A DNA stretch of 64,000 nucleotides from Caballeronia mineralivorans PML1(12) (GCF_001028175.1 NZ_AEJF01000062.1:62001-126000), one strand, 5' to 3'. Shown: positions 19,044 to 28,054, numbered from the stretch's first letter. The notes: generated by a model from the letters alone, not told the origin. Numbers and translations are program-made.

Positions 19044-19364
19044 TTAACGCAGTGATGCAACAGCTTTGTTTGCTACGCCGTTGCGCCTGATTTGCGTGAG
19101 TCGATCGCCGAGTTTCTCACGCGCCTGTTCGGTATCGTAATGCGTTTGGAGGTTCATCCAGTTTTGTGGATCGACGCCAAAAAACGCACCGAGCCGAACG
19201 GCTGTGTCGGCGGTAATGGCGCGTTTCCCTTGCACGATTTCATTGATGCGACGTGCCGGCACATCGATCGCTTTTGCGAGTGCGTACTGAGTGATGCCCA
19301 TTGGGGCGAGCCATTCTTCAGCGAGGATCTCGCCTGGCGTATCGAGTGGAATTTCGCGAGTCAT
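19044..19364 (-). CDS. higA: HigA-type antitoxin, XRE-like addiction module protein
   Basis: The ATG at 19364 gives MTREIPLDTPGEILAEEWLA, the standard start of HigA/VapI antitoxins, and a 106-residue product. A longer frame upstream runs through the toxin remnant and is rejected. The HTH is at about residues 18-60 (ITQYALAKAIDVPARRINEIV), followed by the family segment TADTAVRLGAFFGVDPQNWMNLQ. HigA normally neutralises the RelE-like HigB mRNA endonuclease and represses the higBA promoter. Here the HigB gene 8 bp upstream is truncated, so this is an orphan antitoxin. Confidence 0.9.
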   Translation of the reverse strand: MTREIPLDTPGEILAEEWLAPMGITQYALAKAIDVPARRINEIVQGKRAITADTAVRLGAFFGVDPQNWMNLQTHYDTEQAREKLGDRLTQIRRNGVANKAVASLR

Positions 19365-19372
19365 AAGTAATC

Positions 19373-19504
19373 CTAGTGGTAGTCGCAGATTTCGACCTGC
19401 GTGGCACTGCCCAACTCGAAGCAGAAGCAAACACGCCATTGATCATTGATGCGCACGCTGTATTGTCCCTTCCGATTACCCTTCAACGCTTCAAGAGTCA
19501 AGCG
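19373..19504 (-). pseudogene. higB: Truncated HigB toxin remnant (C-terminal 43 residues)
   Basis: Reverse-strand translation upstream of higA reads LEALKGNRKGQYSVRINDQW and ends in VEICDYH before a TAG. This is a near-textbook HigB C-terminus, including the conserved IRINDQWR block. The frame is closed by a TAA immediately before RLTLEALKG. A full HigB (about 92 residues) would have to extend to about 19650, inside the MarR coding region. The N-terminal half is therefore missing and the toxin should be inactive. It sits 8 bp from the higA start, the normal higBA arrangement. Confidence 0.8.
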
Positions 19505-19559
19505 TTAATAGAATTGCGGTTTCTCGCCGCACCCTTTTAAACCAGCGCCACTTTCGGGA

Positions 19560-20147
19560 TCACCTGTCCTCGACCGTCTCCCCACGCTCCGCAATCAGCC
19601 GCCCCAACTCGCGCGTGGACGGCACGCGGCGCATTGGATTCATGGAGCCGGATTCATCGTCGGCCAGGTTTTCTATCACCGCCAGCAACACCTTCCGCGC
19701 GGTCTTGATGTCGCGCTCGCTCAACCCCGCCACGCTGATCTCGTTGACTTCCTCGGCGAGCGGGATGAGCTTTTCCTTCAGTGCCCGGCCCTCGGCAGTC
19801 AGGAAGACGTGCACGTTTTTCTTGTTGTCGGGCATCTGCTGACGCTCGACATAACCCAATGCCTCCATGGCCTTGACGGCAGCAAAGGTCGTGGGTTCCA
19901 TCACCCCCACCTGCACGCTCAACTCGCGCTGCGTCAAACCATCTGTCTCCCACAAGATCCGCAGGAACGTCCAGTGTCCGAACGAGACGGCGTGCTCGGC
20001 AAGCCGCATCTGCAGCGCACGCACCAGCGCACGCGTGGCGTCCTTCGCGAGGTGTGCCAGACGGTCGTTGGGTATCGCGTCGTGCCAGTGACGCAGCATC
20101 TCGGCGGTTTCGCGTGGCGCGCTCTCCACAGTTTTCTTTCGTGTCAT
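19560..20147 (-). CDS. MarR-family transcriptional regulator
   Basis: 195 residues from ATG 20147 (MTRKKTVES); a longer frame to 20231 adds an unlikely basic leader. The winged-helix MarR domain spans about 45-150, with the recognition helix region LTQRELSVQVGVMEPTTFAAVKAMEALGYV split around a typical wing (MPDNKKNVHVFLTAEG). It is somewhat longer than the usual 140-160 residues because of an N-terminal and a C-terminal extension. It is divergent from the diguanylate cyclase gene. The regulated target is unknown. Confidence 0.88.
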   Translation of the reverse strand: MTRKKTVESAPRETAEMLRHWHDAIPNDRLAHLAKDATRALVRALQMRLAEHAVSFGHWTFLRILWETDGLTQRELSVQVGVMEPTTFAAVKAMEALGYVERQQMPDNKKNVHVFLTAEGRALKEKLIPLAEEVNEISVAGLSERDIKTARKVLLAVIENLADDESGSMNPMRRVPSTRELGRLIAERGETVEDR

Positions 20148-20165
20148 GACAGTGTTTCCCAAAGC

Positions 20166-20180
20166 TCGAGGTAACCTCGA
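20166..20180 (-). promoter_or_regulatory. Palindrome upstream of the MarR gene
   Basis: TCGAGGT-A-ACCTCGA, a 15-bp inverted repeat, lies 19 bp upstream of the MarR ATG. MarR proteins commonly bind such sites over their own promoters, so this is a candidate autoregulatory operator. The rest of the 330-bp divergent gap 20148-20477 shows nothing else I can support. Confidence 0.4.
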
Positions 20181-20477
20181 CCGACATGATAGCCGGTAAA
20201 AACGAACCGGAAGAACCGCGCCACGGGGCAACCTCTAACGACCAGGCATGCCTGTGAAAACGGGAAAAGCACTGTATTCATGGTGTCTCGACGGCATGAA
20301 TCATTGAGGACGGGAAACTAAAAATGTCCTAAGCGGAAGCCTGGTCCAAAGTCTATCTATCGGTTGAACCGGACGTGCCGTTCTAGGCAGCGTCGAGTTG
20401 CACGTCTAAACTTCATGCGAAAATTGTCGTTATAGACTGGATGAAGTTGCTCCCGGCCACCGTCGACAGAACTGGAT

Positions 20478-22271
20478 ATGCTGGCTCCCGCTAAACCCGA
20501 CGACAAAAGAACCCAGCTTCATACGGAAAGATCGCCCGACGTCGCGGACGAACGATTCGACGGCCTCACTCGCCTTGCCAGACGTCATTTCAGCGTTGCT
20601 GTCACGCTGATCGTGCGAGTTGATGCAGAGCAGCAATGGCTTGCCTCGTGCGACGGTATTCCCTTTGCACAAACGCCTCGCGTTCTATCGTTTTGCGAAC
20701 AAGCAACCGATAGCGACGACTTGCTCGTCGTGCCGGATATCCTTGCCGACAACTGCCTTCACGATCATCCGCACGCTATCCACCCCCCCTGTATCCGCTT
20801 TTATGCCGGATGCCCGCTAAGGACTTCGAACGGAGAAACGCTAGGCGCCTTTTGTTTGCTCGATACCACGCCACGCGAACTGGACGACGGACAGCGTGAA
20901 TGCCTGAGGGATTTTGCCCGGCTGGCAACGGCCATCGTGGAACGCGATGACGTGGTAGCCCGATTGAAAGAAGACGAAGACGCGCTGCGTGAGCGCGAAA
21001 AAAGAATGGCGCTTGCCATCGCAGGCAGTGGCACCGGCATTTGGGACCGCAACATCCCGACGAATGAGATCCACTATTCCGAGGGATGGAAAGCGATCCT
21101 GGGTTATGCGGACTGGGAACTGACCAACCAGATCAATGACAGCTACAAACGCGTCCATCCCGATGATCTCGCTTACGTTCAGGCGACTATCCAGGCGCAT
21201 TTCGATCAAAAGACGCCAAGTTATGAAGTCGAACATCGCATCCGGTGCAAGGATGGCAGCTACAAATGGATCTCGAGTCGCGGCAAGGTCGTGAGCCGTG
21301 ACAGCGAGGGCAAGCCGTTGCGCATGATCGGCACGACCACCGACATCACGGCCATGCGCGCAATGTCCGAACGACTGCAGGAGACTGTCGACCTGATCAC
21401 CAGCCTGACCAATGAAGTCCCAGGTCTCGTCTTTCAATACCGGTTACTGCCGAACGGCGAGTCGTTCTTCTCGTACGCAAGCGCGGGCATTAAAGATATC
21501 TACGAGATCACGCCGGAGCAGGTTGCCACGAGCGCGGCGGTGATCAACGAGATCGTTCATCTGGATGATCTCGCGGCTTATCGTGCTTCGCTGGAAGTGT
21601 CCGCGGCCACCCTGATGCCGTGGCACCTTGAATACCGTGTCCAACTGCCGGGACAGGGTCTGCGCTGGCGGCAAGGGGATGCACAGCCCCGGCGCCTGGA
21701 AGACGGCAGCACGTTGTGGCATGGCTTCATTACCGACGTGACGGAACGCAAGCGCATAGAGGTCGAACTGAAGGAGTTCGCGACTATCGACTTTATGACG
21801 CAGTTGCCCAATCGCCGCTATTTCATGGTCCAGATCGAGGCAGAGTTGGCGCGGATCCAGCGCGCTAAAGAGGGTTTCGCGGCCATTCTCATGTGCGACC
21901 TGGACCATTTCAAATCGATCAACGACACATGGGGGCACGCGGTCGGCGACCGGGCGCTCAGGCATTTCGCGACCATTCTGCGTGGTCAGTTGGGCGAGAA
22001 GGACATAGCGGGCCGTGTAGGCGGCGAAGAGTTTGCCGTGGTGTTGCCTGATGCCGATATCACCGAGGCAAGAGCCTTCGCCGAACGATTGCAACAACGG
22101 ATTGTGGAAGCGTCGCTGGTGGAAGGCGATCGGCGAATTGCGCTGACGGTCAGCATCGGCATTGCCGTCATGAACGCGGCCGATGCAAGCGCCGACGCAC
22201 CGCTTTCTCGCAGCGACACCGCTCTATACCGCGCCAAGGAGCGCGGGCGCAATCGCATCGAGTGTCATTGA
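20478..22271 (+). CDS. GAF-PAS-PAS-GGDEF diguanylate cyclase
   Basis: 597 residues without transmembrane segments. In order: a GAF domain (about 15-155), a PAS domain with PAC (about 175-295, WDRNIPTNEIHYSEGWKAIL and HRIRCKDGSYKWISSRGKVV), a second PAS-like domain (about 305-425), and a GGDEF domain (about 430-597). The active-site loop is GGEEF at 515-519, so cyclic di-GMP synthesis is expected. The inhibitory-site position four residues before the cyclase strand reads GEKD (506-509) instead of RxxD, so product feedback is probably lost. Its last 7 bp overlap the convergent LysR gene. Confidence 0.92.
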   Translation: MLAPAKPDDKRTQLHTERSPDVADERFDGLTRLARRHFSVAVTLIVRVDAEQQWLASCDGIPFAQTPRVLSFCEQATDSDDLLVVPDILADNCLHDHPHAIHPPCIRFYAGCPLRTSNGETLGAFCLLDTTPRELDDGQRECLRDFARLATAIVERDDVVARLKEDEDALREREKRMALAIAGSGTGIWDRNIPTNEIHYSEGWKAILGYADWELTNQINDSYKRVHPDDLAYVQATIQAHFDQKTPSYEVEHRIRCKDGSYKWISSRGKVVSRDSEGKPLRMIGTTTDITAMRAMSERLQETVDLITSLTNEVPGLVFQYRLLPNGESFFSYASAGIKDIYEITPEQVATSAAVINEIVHLDDLAAYRASLEVSAATLMPWHLEYRVQLPGQGLRWRQGDAQPRRLEDGSTLWHGFITDVTERKRIEVELKEFATIDFMTQLPNRRYFMVQIEAELARIQRAKEGFAAILMCDLDHFKSINDTWGHAVGDRALRHFATILRGQLGEKDIAGRVGGEEFAVVLPDADITEARAFAERLQQRIVEASLVEGDRRIALTVSIGIAVMNAADASADAPLSRSDTALYRAKERGRNRIECH

Positions 22272-23206
22272 CCAGAAGTCCCACCTGTCGCGCTAGTCCC
22301 GGGCAGCATCCTCGCAAACGATACAGCCATTGACGCAAGCTCCTGCGCGACCGGCGTCAACGGAACACCGGCACGACGCAGCAGACACACGCGCGTACTC
22401 GGCGCGTGTTCCTTGATCGGCACGATCGCCACGTGCTCACTAAAGAACTGATGTTCCGCAAGACGCACAGGTTCGAGCGACAGATAGTCGCTGTTCGCCA
22501 CGCAATGCAGCGTATCGAACACGGCCTCGGTGGTCGCCGCAATACGGGGCGGTTCAAGCCCTGCATCCTCGAACAAGGTGGACAACCGGTTGGCGACATC
22601 GCCTGCATGGCGAGGCCGCGTGCTGACCCACTCGCAGTGCTGCAGCGCCCGCAACGACCTCGCACGACCGAGAGGATGACCACGCCGCGCGATCACGGCG
22701 ACCGGCGATTCAAACAGCGTGGTCGCATCCAGGTCGTGGATATCGGCTTCATGTGATACAAGCGCCAACGCGAAATCCAGGCTGCCGTCGCGCACCCACG
22801 AAGTCAAAACCCGCGACGTGGCGCTAGTCAGATGAACGTCGATACGCGGGCAACGCTCGCGAAAACTCGCTAGCAGCGCGGGGAATAATCGCATCATTGC
22901 CTCAGCCGCAGCGCCTAGCGAAACCTGGCCGGTCAACTCGCCGCGTAACTGACGCATCTCGTCTTCGGTTCTGACACACTCGCCGAGAATCACGTCGGCA
23001 CGAATCCGCAAGCGTTCGCCGATCGAAGTCAGGCGCGCGCCGCGATGACCGCGCTCGAACAGCGGCCCGCCCGTGCTGGTCTCGAGCTTCCTCAACTGTT
23101 GCGTCACACCGCTTTGTGCGATCCCTAGCCGGCGCGCTGCCGCCCTGAGACTGCCCGCTTCAGCGACTGCGACGAATATGCGAAGTTGCGTCAAGGTCAG
23201 GTCCAC
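22265..23206 (-). CDS. LysR-family transcriptional regulator
   Basis: 313 residues. The N-terminal HTH (LTQLRIFVAVAEAGSLRAAARRLGIAQSGVTQQLRKLE) is followed by a periplasmic-binding-protein-like effector domain (about 90-300). It is divergent from a polar amino acid-type binding protein and an AstE/AspA-like deacylase across a 127-bp intergenic region, the standard LysR arrangement. It probably controls those two genes. Its 3' end overlaps the end of the diguanylate cyclase gene tail to tail. Confidence 0.92.
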   Translation of the reverse strand: MDLTLTQLRIFVAVAEAGSLRAAARRLGIAQSGVTQQLRKLETSTGGPLFERGHRGARLTSIGERLRIRADVILGECVRTEDEMRQLRGELTGQVSLGAAAEAMMRLFPALLASFRERCPRIDVHLTSATSRVLTSWVRDGSLDFALALVSHEADIHDLDATTLFESPVAVIARRGHPLGRARSLRALQHCEWVSTRPRHAGDVANRLSTLFEDAGLEPPRIAATTEAVFDTLHCVANSDYLSLEPVRLAEHQFFSEHVAIVPIKEHAPSTRVCLLRRAGVPLTPVAQELASMAVSFARMLPGTSATGGTSGQ

Positions 23207-23220
23207 GATAATCGCCCAGG

Positions 23221-23251
23221 TGATAGGTAAAAGTGATCATGATAAGTAAAA
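23221..23251. promoter_or_regulatory. Direct repeat in the LysR divergent promoter region
   Basis: TGATAGGTAAAA (23221-23232) and TGATAAGTAAAA (23240-23251) match at 11 of 12 positions and are offset by 19 bp, about two helical turns. Between them lies GTGATCA, part of a palindromic TGATCA. The pair starts 15 bp upstream of the LysR start codon. It is the most likely binding region for the LysR protein, though the repeat is not a perfect T-N11-A site. Confidence 0.5.
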
Positions 23252-23333
23252 CGGCCCTGTTTGGTGGCATTTTGCGCTCGTACCATGCAGGCGTGTTGTC
23301 CCCATCACCGTCTTGACCACTGAGTGAGCGCCG

Positions 23334-24113
23334 ATGAAAACCTTCCCTTCGTTGCTGGCCGCAGCCTTGATCGCGGCCGTGACCGTCTCCACGCCGGCCT
23401 TCGCAAAAGATGCGAATGTCTTGCGGCTTGGCATCGATCCGACCTATCCGCCCATGGACGTCAAGATGCCCGACGGCCACGTGACCGGTTTCGACGTCGA
23501 TCTTGCCGACGAGATCTGCCGCCGTATCGCGATGCATTGCGAATGGGTCGAAATGGAATTTTCCGGCATGATCCCGGCGCTTCAGGCGCGCAAGATCGAC
23601 GCGATCATCTCGTCGATGGCCATTACCGAAAAGCGCATGCAGCAGATCGCGTTCTCGACCAAGCTGTTCCAGTTCAAGTCACGTTTGATCGCGAAGACCG
23701 GCGCGCCGCTGACCGTGAGTGCCGAGGGTTTGCGCGGCAAACGCATCGGCGTGCAGAGTGGCACGCAGTTCGAAACCTATGCGCAGAAAAACTGGCAGCC
23801 GGGCGGCGCGGAAGTGGTCGCGTATCAAAGCCAGGAAGGCGTGTTTAACGACCTGATGGCTGGCCGGCTCGACGCTGCGTTGCTGGGGTCGGTGGAGGCG
23901 GATAACGGCTTCCTGAAGACGCCGAGAGGGCAGGGTTTTGGTTTTGTCGGCGGGCCGCTCGAGATGGGCGACCATGGTACGGGCATCGGTCTGCGCAAGG
24001 ACGATGTTGCGCTCAAGGCGAACATCGATCGTGCGATAACCAGCATGCGTGCCGACGGCACCTACCAAAAAATCTCCCGCAAGTATTTCGACTTCGACGT
24101 GTACGGCAATTAA
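23334..24113 (+). CDS. Polar amino acid-type periplasmic substrate-binding protein (SBP_bac_3)
   Basis: 259 residues with a signal peptide of about 24 residues (STPAFA|KDA). The first lobe has the family signature LRLGIDPTYPPMDVKMPDGHVTGFDVDLADEIC, and the hinge region resembles ArgT/HisJ. Such proteins capture basic or polar amino acids or opines. No permease or ATPase gene is adjacent; the next gene, 21 bp downstream, is an amidohydrolase-like deacylase. The ligand is therefore probably an N-acylated or amide-linked amino acid, and the membrane components must be elsewhere. This link is inference. Confidence 0.88.
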   Translation: MKTFPSLLAAALIAAVTVSTPAFAKDANVLRLGIDPTYPPMDVKMPDGHVTGFDVDLADEICRRIAMHCEWVEMEFSGMIPALQARKIDAIISSMAITEKRMQQIAFSTKLFQFKSRLIAKTGAPLTVSAEGLRGKRIGVQSGTQFETYAQKNWQPGGAEVVAYQSQEGVFNDLMAGRLDAALLGSVEADNGFLKTPRGQGFGFVGGPLEMGDHGTGIGLRKDDVALKANIDRAITSMRADGTYQKISRKYFDFDVYGN

Positions 24114-24134
24114 CAAGATTTTCAGGAGCATTCG

Positions 24135-25256
24135 ATGCAAACCCAAAGCAGGCCGCTGGTTTCTACATCCATCGGCACGCGCCGCGAGTTCGTCAGTTTT
24201 CACTTCGGCACGCCGGGTGCGGGCGAGAAGATCTACGTGCAGGCCTCGCTGCACGCAGACGAAATTCCCGCGATGCTGACCGCCTGGCGTCTGAAGCAAA
24301 GGCTAATCGAACTGGGGAACGCGGGGCGCATTCGTGGCGAGGTGATCCTGGTGCCAGTTGCCAATCCGATCGGGCTTTCGCAACACGTGCTCGGACAGTT
24401 CCTTGGGCGCTTCGAGTTGAATAGCGGTCACAACTTCAATCGCAGCTTTCCGCTGCCGGCTGCGGCTACCTTGATCGAGCGGATCGGCGGGCAGTGGACG
24501 CAGGATGCCGACAGCAACACGCGTTTATTGCGCCGGGCCGTATGCAAGATGCTCGCCGAGGTAAAGCCCAAGAACGAGTTTGAGTCCTTGCGCCGCGAGA
24601 TGCTGATCATGGCAGCCGATGCCGACGTCATCCTGGACCTGCATTGTTCGCTGGAAGCCACCATGCATTTGTACACAAGTCCTGCGAGCTGGCCGGCGGT
24701 CGAGCCGCTCGCACGTTATCTCGGCGCGAGTGGCGTATTGCTTGCCGCAGACTCGGGTGGCCAGTCATTCGACGAAGTGCATACGCAACTTTGGAACGAG
24801 GTTCGGGAGCTTCTCGGCCAGGGCACGCCGCTTGCCGCGCCTAACGTTGCGCTGACGGTCGAGCATCGTGGCCAGCGCGATGTGTCGTATGAATTTGCGC
24901 AGCAGGATGCCGAGGCGATTGTCGATTACCTCGTGTATCGCGGCGTGATTGAAGGCGAGCCACGCGAGTTGCCGCCGCTCAATCATCCTGCGACGCCGCT
25001 GGCCGGCAGCGAGCAGTTCATTGCACCTGCAAGCGGCGTGGTGGTGTATCGCGCGCAGGTCGGGGCGCATCTGAAAGCGGGAGACCCTGTCTTCGATATC
25101 GTCGATCCGATCACGGACGAAGTGACCACACTTACTACGAAGAACGACGGCGTCTTTTATATGCGTCGCGCAATCCGCTTTGTGATCGCAGGTGCGCCGA
25201 TGGGGCGCGTAACGGGTGCGGTGCCGTTCAGAACCGGTGTGTTGATCGGGGCTTAA
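24135..25256 (+). CDS. Succinylglutamate desuccinylase/aspartoacylase-family deacylase
   Basis: 373 residues, ATG after AGGAGC. Zinc-site motif HxxE at His40 and Glu43 (SLHADEIP), with the third ligand His170 in LDLHCSLEATMHLY. NFNRSFP, around residues 100-106, is the usual substrate-carboxylate Arg region. A C-terminal beta domain contains a biotinyl-like turn (SGVVVYRAQVGAHLKAGDPVF). The length and this C-terminal domain resemble the DoeB/EutE-like branch, which removes an acyl group from N-acyl amino acids, rather than AstE itself. It is co-directional with the binding protein (21-bp gap). Confidence 0.85.
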   Translation: MQTQSRPLVSTSIGTRREFVSFHFGTPGAGEKIYVQASLHADEIPAMLTAWRLKQRLIELGNAGRIRGEVILVPVANPIGLSQHVLGQFLGRFELNSGHNFNRSFPLPAAATLIERIGGQWTQDADSNTRLLRRAVCKMLAEVKPKNEFESLRREMLIMAADADVILDLHCSLEATMHLYTSPASWPAVEPLARYLGASGVLLAADSGGQSFDEVHTQLWNEVRELLGQGTPLAAPNVALTVEHRGQRDVSYEFAQQDAEAIVDYLVYRGVIEGEPRELPPLNHPATPLAGSEQFIAPASGVVVYRAQVGAHLKAGDPVFDIVDPITDEVTTLTTKNDGVFYMRRAIRFVIAGAPMGRVTGAVPFRTGVLIGA

Positions 25257-25271
25257 AGCGCCTTACTTGAC

Positions 25272-26684
25272 CTAGCCAGCGCGCCCACGTGCCGATCCCC
25301 GGGAAGCAGAGATCCCGGCGCCGGCTTCAGCGGGCATGCGCATGAACATTGGATAAGAAGTAATGACAACGAGTGCGGTAACAATGAAGGCAGAGGCTAG
25401 TTGCCACCGTTCGGCATGCGCTCCCGGCGCCACGATCATGGTGACTTGAATCGTCCCCGCCGCAACTGTCACGCCGACTGCCTTCATCAATTGCTGAGCG
25501 GTGCCTTGGAACGAGGTAGCGGCAGCAAGCTTTGCCTTGGGTACATCGGCGAACGCTAGCGCTCCCATCGTGGCGAAGCTAAGCGAGCGCGACAATCCGC
25601 CAACGAGCAGCAACAGGAAAATGCCGCTGGCGGGCCAATCCTGCGACATGAACGAGCACGCCACGAGCACCGCCGCAAACGAAACGCTTCCTGCGCACAA
25701 TACGGTCCGAACCGAAAACCGCCTTAGCGCAAGCGATGTCATCGGCCGCATGCAAAACGATCCTAGCGCGCTAGCAAAGGTAACGAGTCCGCTAGCGGTA
25801 GCGCTATAGCCAAAGCCGGCTTGCAACGTCAGCGGCACGAGAAACGGCAATGCGCCGGCACCGGCACGAAACAGACTCCCTGCGATAGTCGCCGCATGAA
25901 AGGTCGGAATAGCGAGCAGGGAAAAATCGACTGCCGGATCGTCGACACGGCGGCAATGCCTGACGGCCATCCAGAATATCAGCACGCCGGCGGCGACGCA
26001 TGCGGGCGACGCAAACGGCGGCAGTACCCCGCGTCCGGCGCATTCGATCCCGATCATGAACAGCGTCAGCGACCCGCCGATCAACATCATTCCGCGCACA
26101 TCGGGTGGTGCATGATGTTCGGGGGGCGAGGCCGGCAGCAAGCGCCAGGTCAGCAGCAGACCCACCATACCCACGGGTACATTGACCCAGAAGATGCTGC
26201 GCCACGAGAGCGCATCGGTGAGAAAACCGCCTAATGGCGGACCCATTAACGGGCCGATAAGAGCCGGCATCGTGAGCCATGTCGTCGCCTGCAACAGCTC
26301 CTCGCGCTTGACGCCACGAAACAGGATCAGACGTCCGACCGGCACCATCATTGCCCCGCCGAGTCCTTGCACGATGCGCGCTGCAATGAGCTCAGGAAGA
26401 TTCGCGGCCGCGGCGCACGCCAGCGAGGCAAGCGTGAACGTTGCGATGGCCCACATGAAGACGCGCTTGGAGCCGAAACGATCGGCAACCCAGCCGCTAG
26501 CGGGAATGAACACCGTCAGCGCGACAAGGTAAGCGGTGATGGCGCTACTAAGGTGCACCGGGTCGACACCAAGATCGCGCGCCATGGCGGGTAGCGCCGT
26601 CGCGACGATCGTACCGTCCATGTTTTGCATAAAGAGCGCGCTTGCTACGACGGCAGCGGTGATGCGGAAGTTGGCTGATTTCAC
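25272..26684 (-). CDS. DHA2-type MFS drug/metabolite exporter
   Basis: About 470 residues with 14 predicted membrane helices if started at GTG 26684 (the NFRITAAVVASALFMQNMDG segment begins TM1). A longer frame to a GTG at 26774 adds a very basic leader and is less likely. The TM1 motif LFMQNMDGTIVATALP and the motif-A loop GWVADRFGSKRVF identify the DHA2 (EmrB/QacA) family of proton-driven exporters. The gene has no HlyD or TolC partner and is convergent with the deacylase (15 bp). The divergent gap 26685-27021 shows nothing else I can support. Confidence 0.85.
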   Translation of the reverse strand: MKSANFRITAAVVASALFMQNMDGTIVATALPAMARDLGVDPVHLSSAITAYLVALTVFIPASGWVADRFGSKRVFMWAIATFTLASLACAAAANLPELIAARIVQGLGGAMMVPVGRLILFRGVKREELLQATTWLTMPALIGPLMGPPLGGFLTDALSWRSIFWVNVPVGMVGLLLTWRLLPASPPEHHAPPDVRGMMLIGGSLTLFMIGIECAGRGVLPPFASPACVAAGVLIFWMAVRHCRRVDDPAVDFSLLAIPTFHAATIAGSLFRAGAGALPFLVPLTLQAGFGYSATASGLVTFASALGSFCMRPMTSLALRRFSVRTVLCAGSVSFAAVLVACSFMSQDWPASGIFLLLLVGGLSRSLSFATMGALAFADVPKAKLAAATSFQGTAQQLMKAVGVTVAAGTIQVTMIVAPGAHAERWQLASAFIVTALVVITSYPMFMRMPAEAGAGISASRGSARGRAG

Positions 26685-27021
26685 GAGGCGGCGAGCGTAT
26701 TTCCGGTAAAGCCGACGACGTTCGTGCTTGCTCGTACAAGCAAGGCGTCGCGGGTTCGATCGATTGCGTGGCACCAGAGTCTACTTGAAGCGAGGCTGGC
26801 GATGTGAGAGCGTCGCCGTGCTGGTTTGATTACAAAAACCGTACGGGTTAGGCGCAAGCTTAGGGTTTCAGCGCTTGGTTTAGTTTTGGGCGCAGCTTTA
26901 AGCCGCAACTCGGCAATTGATTCGGGGCCTTAACGCAGAGCATCGCGGATAGGGCGAGATCAGGGTAATTACTATGAATAACACCGTGTCGCGGACCACA
27001 CGAATAGGACTAGGATGGCGT

Positions 27022-27273
27022 ATGAAACTCAATTTCCCGAATCCTAGCCGTTCCTACGACGACTCCAGGCACTGCGTGTGCTTCTGGGGGTATGACGGTT
27101 CGCGCGAGATCGCTTTTCAGATAGGCGACGCGGCGCTGTCGAGTTTCAATCCGCAAATGGGCTCGGGCGAATCCGCCGTGCTCGCCGCCTTCGATCTTTA
27201 CCGCGAACGCATTCTGCTTAAAGCAGAGGACCTGTACGTACGCGGCTCACAAAATATCTTCAAGATATCCTGA
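27022..27273 (+). CDS. Small DUF1488-like protein
   Basis: The ATG at 27022 gives MKLNFPNPSRSYDDSRHCVC and an 83-residue product; an in-frame ATG at 26974 would add a basic leader. The F-P-N-x-S-R-x-Y-D start, a central aromatic strand and a C-terminal ALDLYRER-like helix match the DUF1488 family as I remember it, small proteins of unknown function. There is no signal peptide or membrane segment. It is a single gene between the MFS exporter and the Pr6Pr membrane protein. Confidence 0.65.
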   Translation: MKLNFPNPSRSYDDSRHCVCFWGYDGSREIAFQIGDAALSSFNPQMGSGESAVLAAFDLYRERILLKAEDLYVRGSQNIFKIS

Positions 27274-27349
27274 GCGAGCGTAGTACGGCGGGCTAATGCC
27301 TGCCCGCGTTCGCTCTGCAGATCTATTTAGCCGCGTATAAAATCGCGGC

Positions 27350-28054
27350 ATGTCCAAACCGATTTCTTCGCCACCGCAAAGCGAGCTGCAGCCGGGGTCA
27401 GAGCACGTGCTGCCTTTGCATACGCCTGGTACGGCGTCATTATTGCTGGCCGCGTGTATTGCGACGATTGCGTGGTTGTCACTCGCCGCGCAAACCGATA
27501 TCACGGTGCACCGGATGTTGGCACGCGGCTTAAGCGTCTTCGATGGCATCGAACGCCTTAGCAGCTATCTGACGAATCTGACCGTATTTGCTGTAGCCCT
27601 TTCTTTTTCATGTGTCGCCGCGCTTGGCTGCTCATCGCTAGGACGTTTTTTTCGCAAGCCACCGGTGGTGACGGCGGTAGTTGTGTACATCGTGTTCGTC
27701 GGGCTTGCTTATAACCTGCTGCTACGCCATCTGTGGACGCCGTCGGGTTATCGGGCAGCACTTAACGAATGCCTGCATACCGTCCTTCCGGTGTTGTCGG
27801 TGATCTACTGGGTGTTGTTCGTGCCGCGCTTTCATCTGACCTTGCGGCAATGTCTGCTGTGGCTCGTCTATCCGCTAAGTTACTTGTGCATCACGCTTTG
27901 GCGCGGCAGCACGTCGGACTTTTATCCGTATCCCTTCATCGATGTCGGCGAGCTTGGGTATCCGCATGTGCTGCTCAATGCAAGCTTGCTCGTGCTGGCA
28001 TTTATTACGCTGATGGGTCTGTTCATCGCCTTGAATCACCGGCGTCCGCACTAG
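27350..28054 (+). CDS. Pr6Pr/FAR-17a-like integral membrane protein
   Basis: 234 residues with about six to seven membrane helices. The family pattern is visible: an RHLWTPSGYRAALNECLHTVLP segment, then a W-rich helix, then YPYPFIDVGELGYPHVLLN before the last helix. The conserved His and the YPYPFxD segment are the hallmarks of bacterial Pr6Pr proteins, whose function is not established. Some eukaryotic relatives (AIG1/ADTRP) are lipid hydrolases, but transferring that activity would be speculative. It is convergent with the tautomerase gene 42 bp downstream. Confidence 0.75.
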   Translation: MSKPISSPPQSELQPGSEHVLPLHTPGTASLLLAACIATIAWLSLAAQTDITVHRMLARGLSVFDGIERLSSYLTNLTVFAVALSFSCVAALGCSSLGRFFRKPPVVTAVVVYIVFVGLAYNLLLRHLWTPSGYRAALNECLHTVLPVLSVIYWVLFVPRFHLTLRQCLLWLVYPLSYLCITLWRGSTSDFYPYPFIDVGELGYPHVLLNASLLVLAFITLMGLFIALNHRRPH

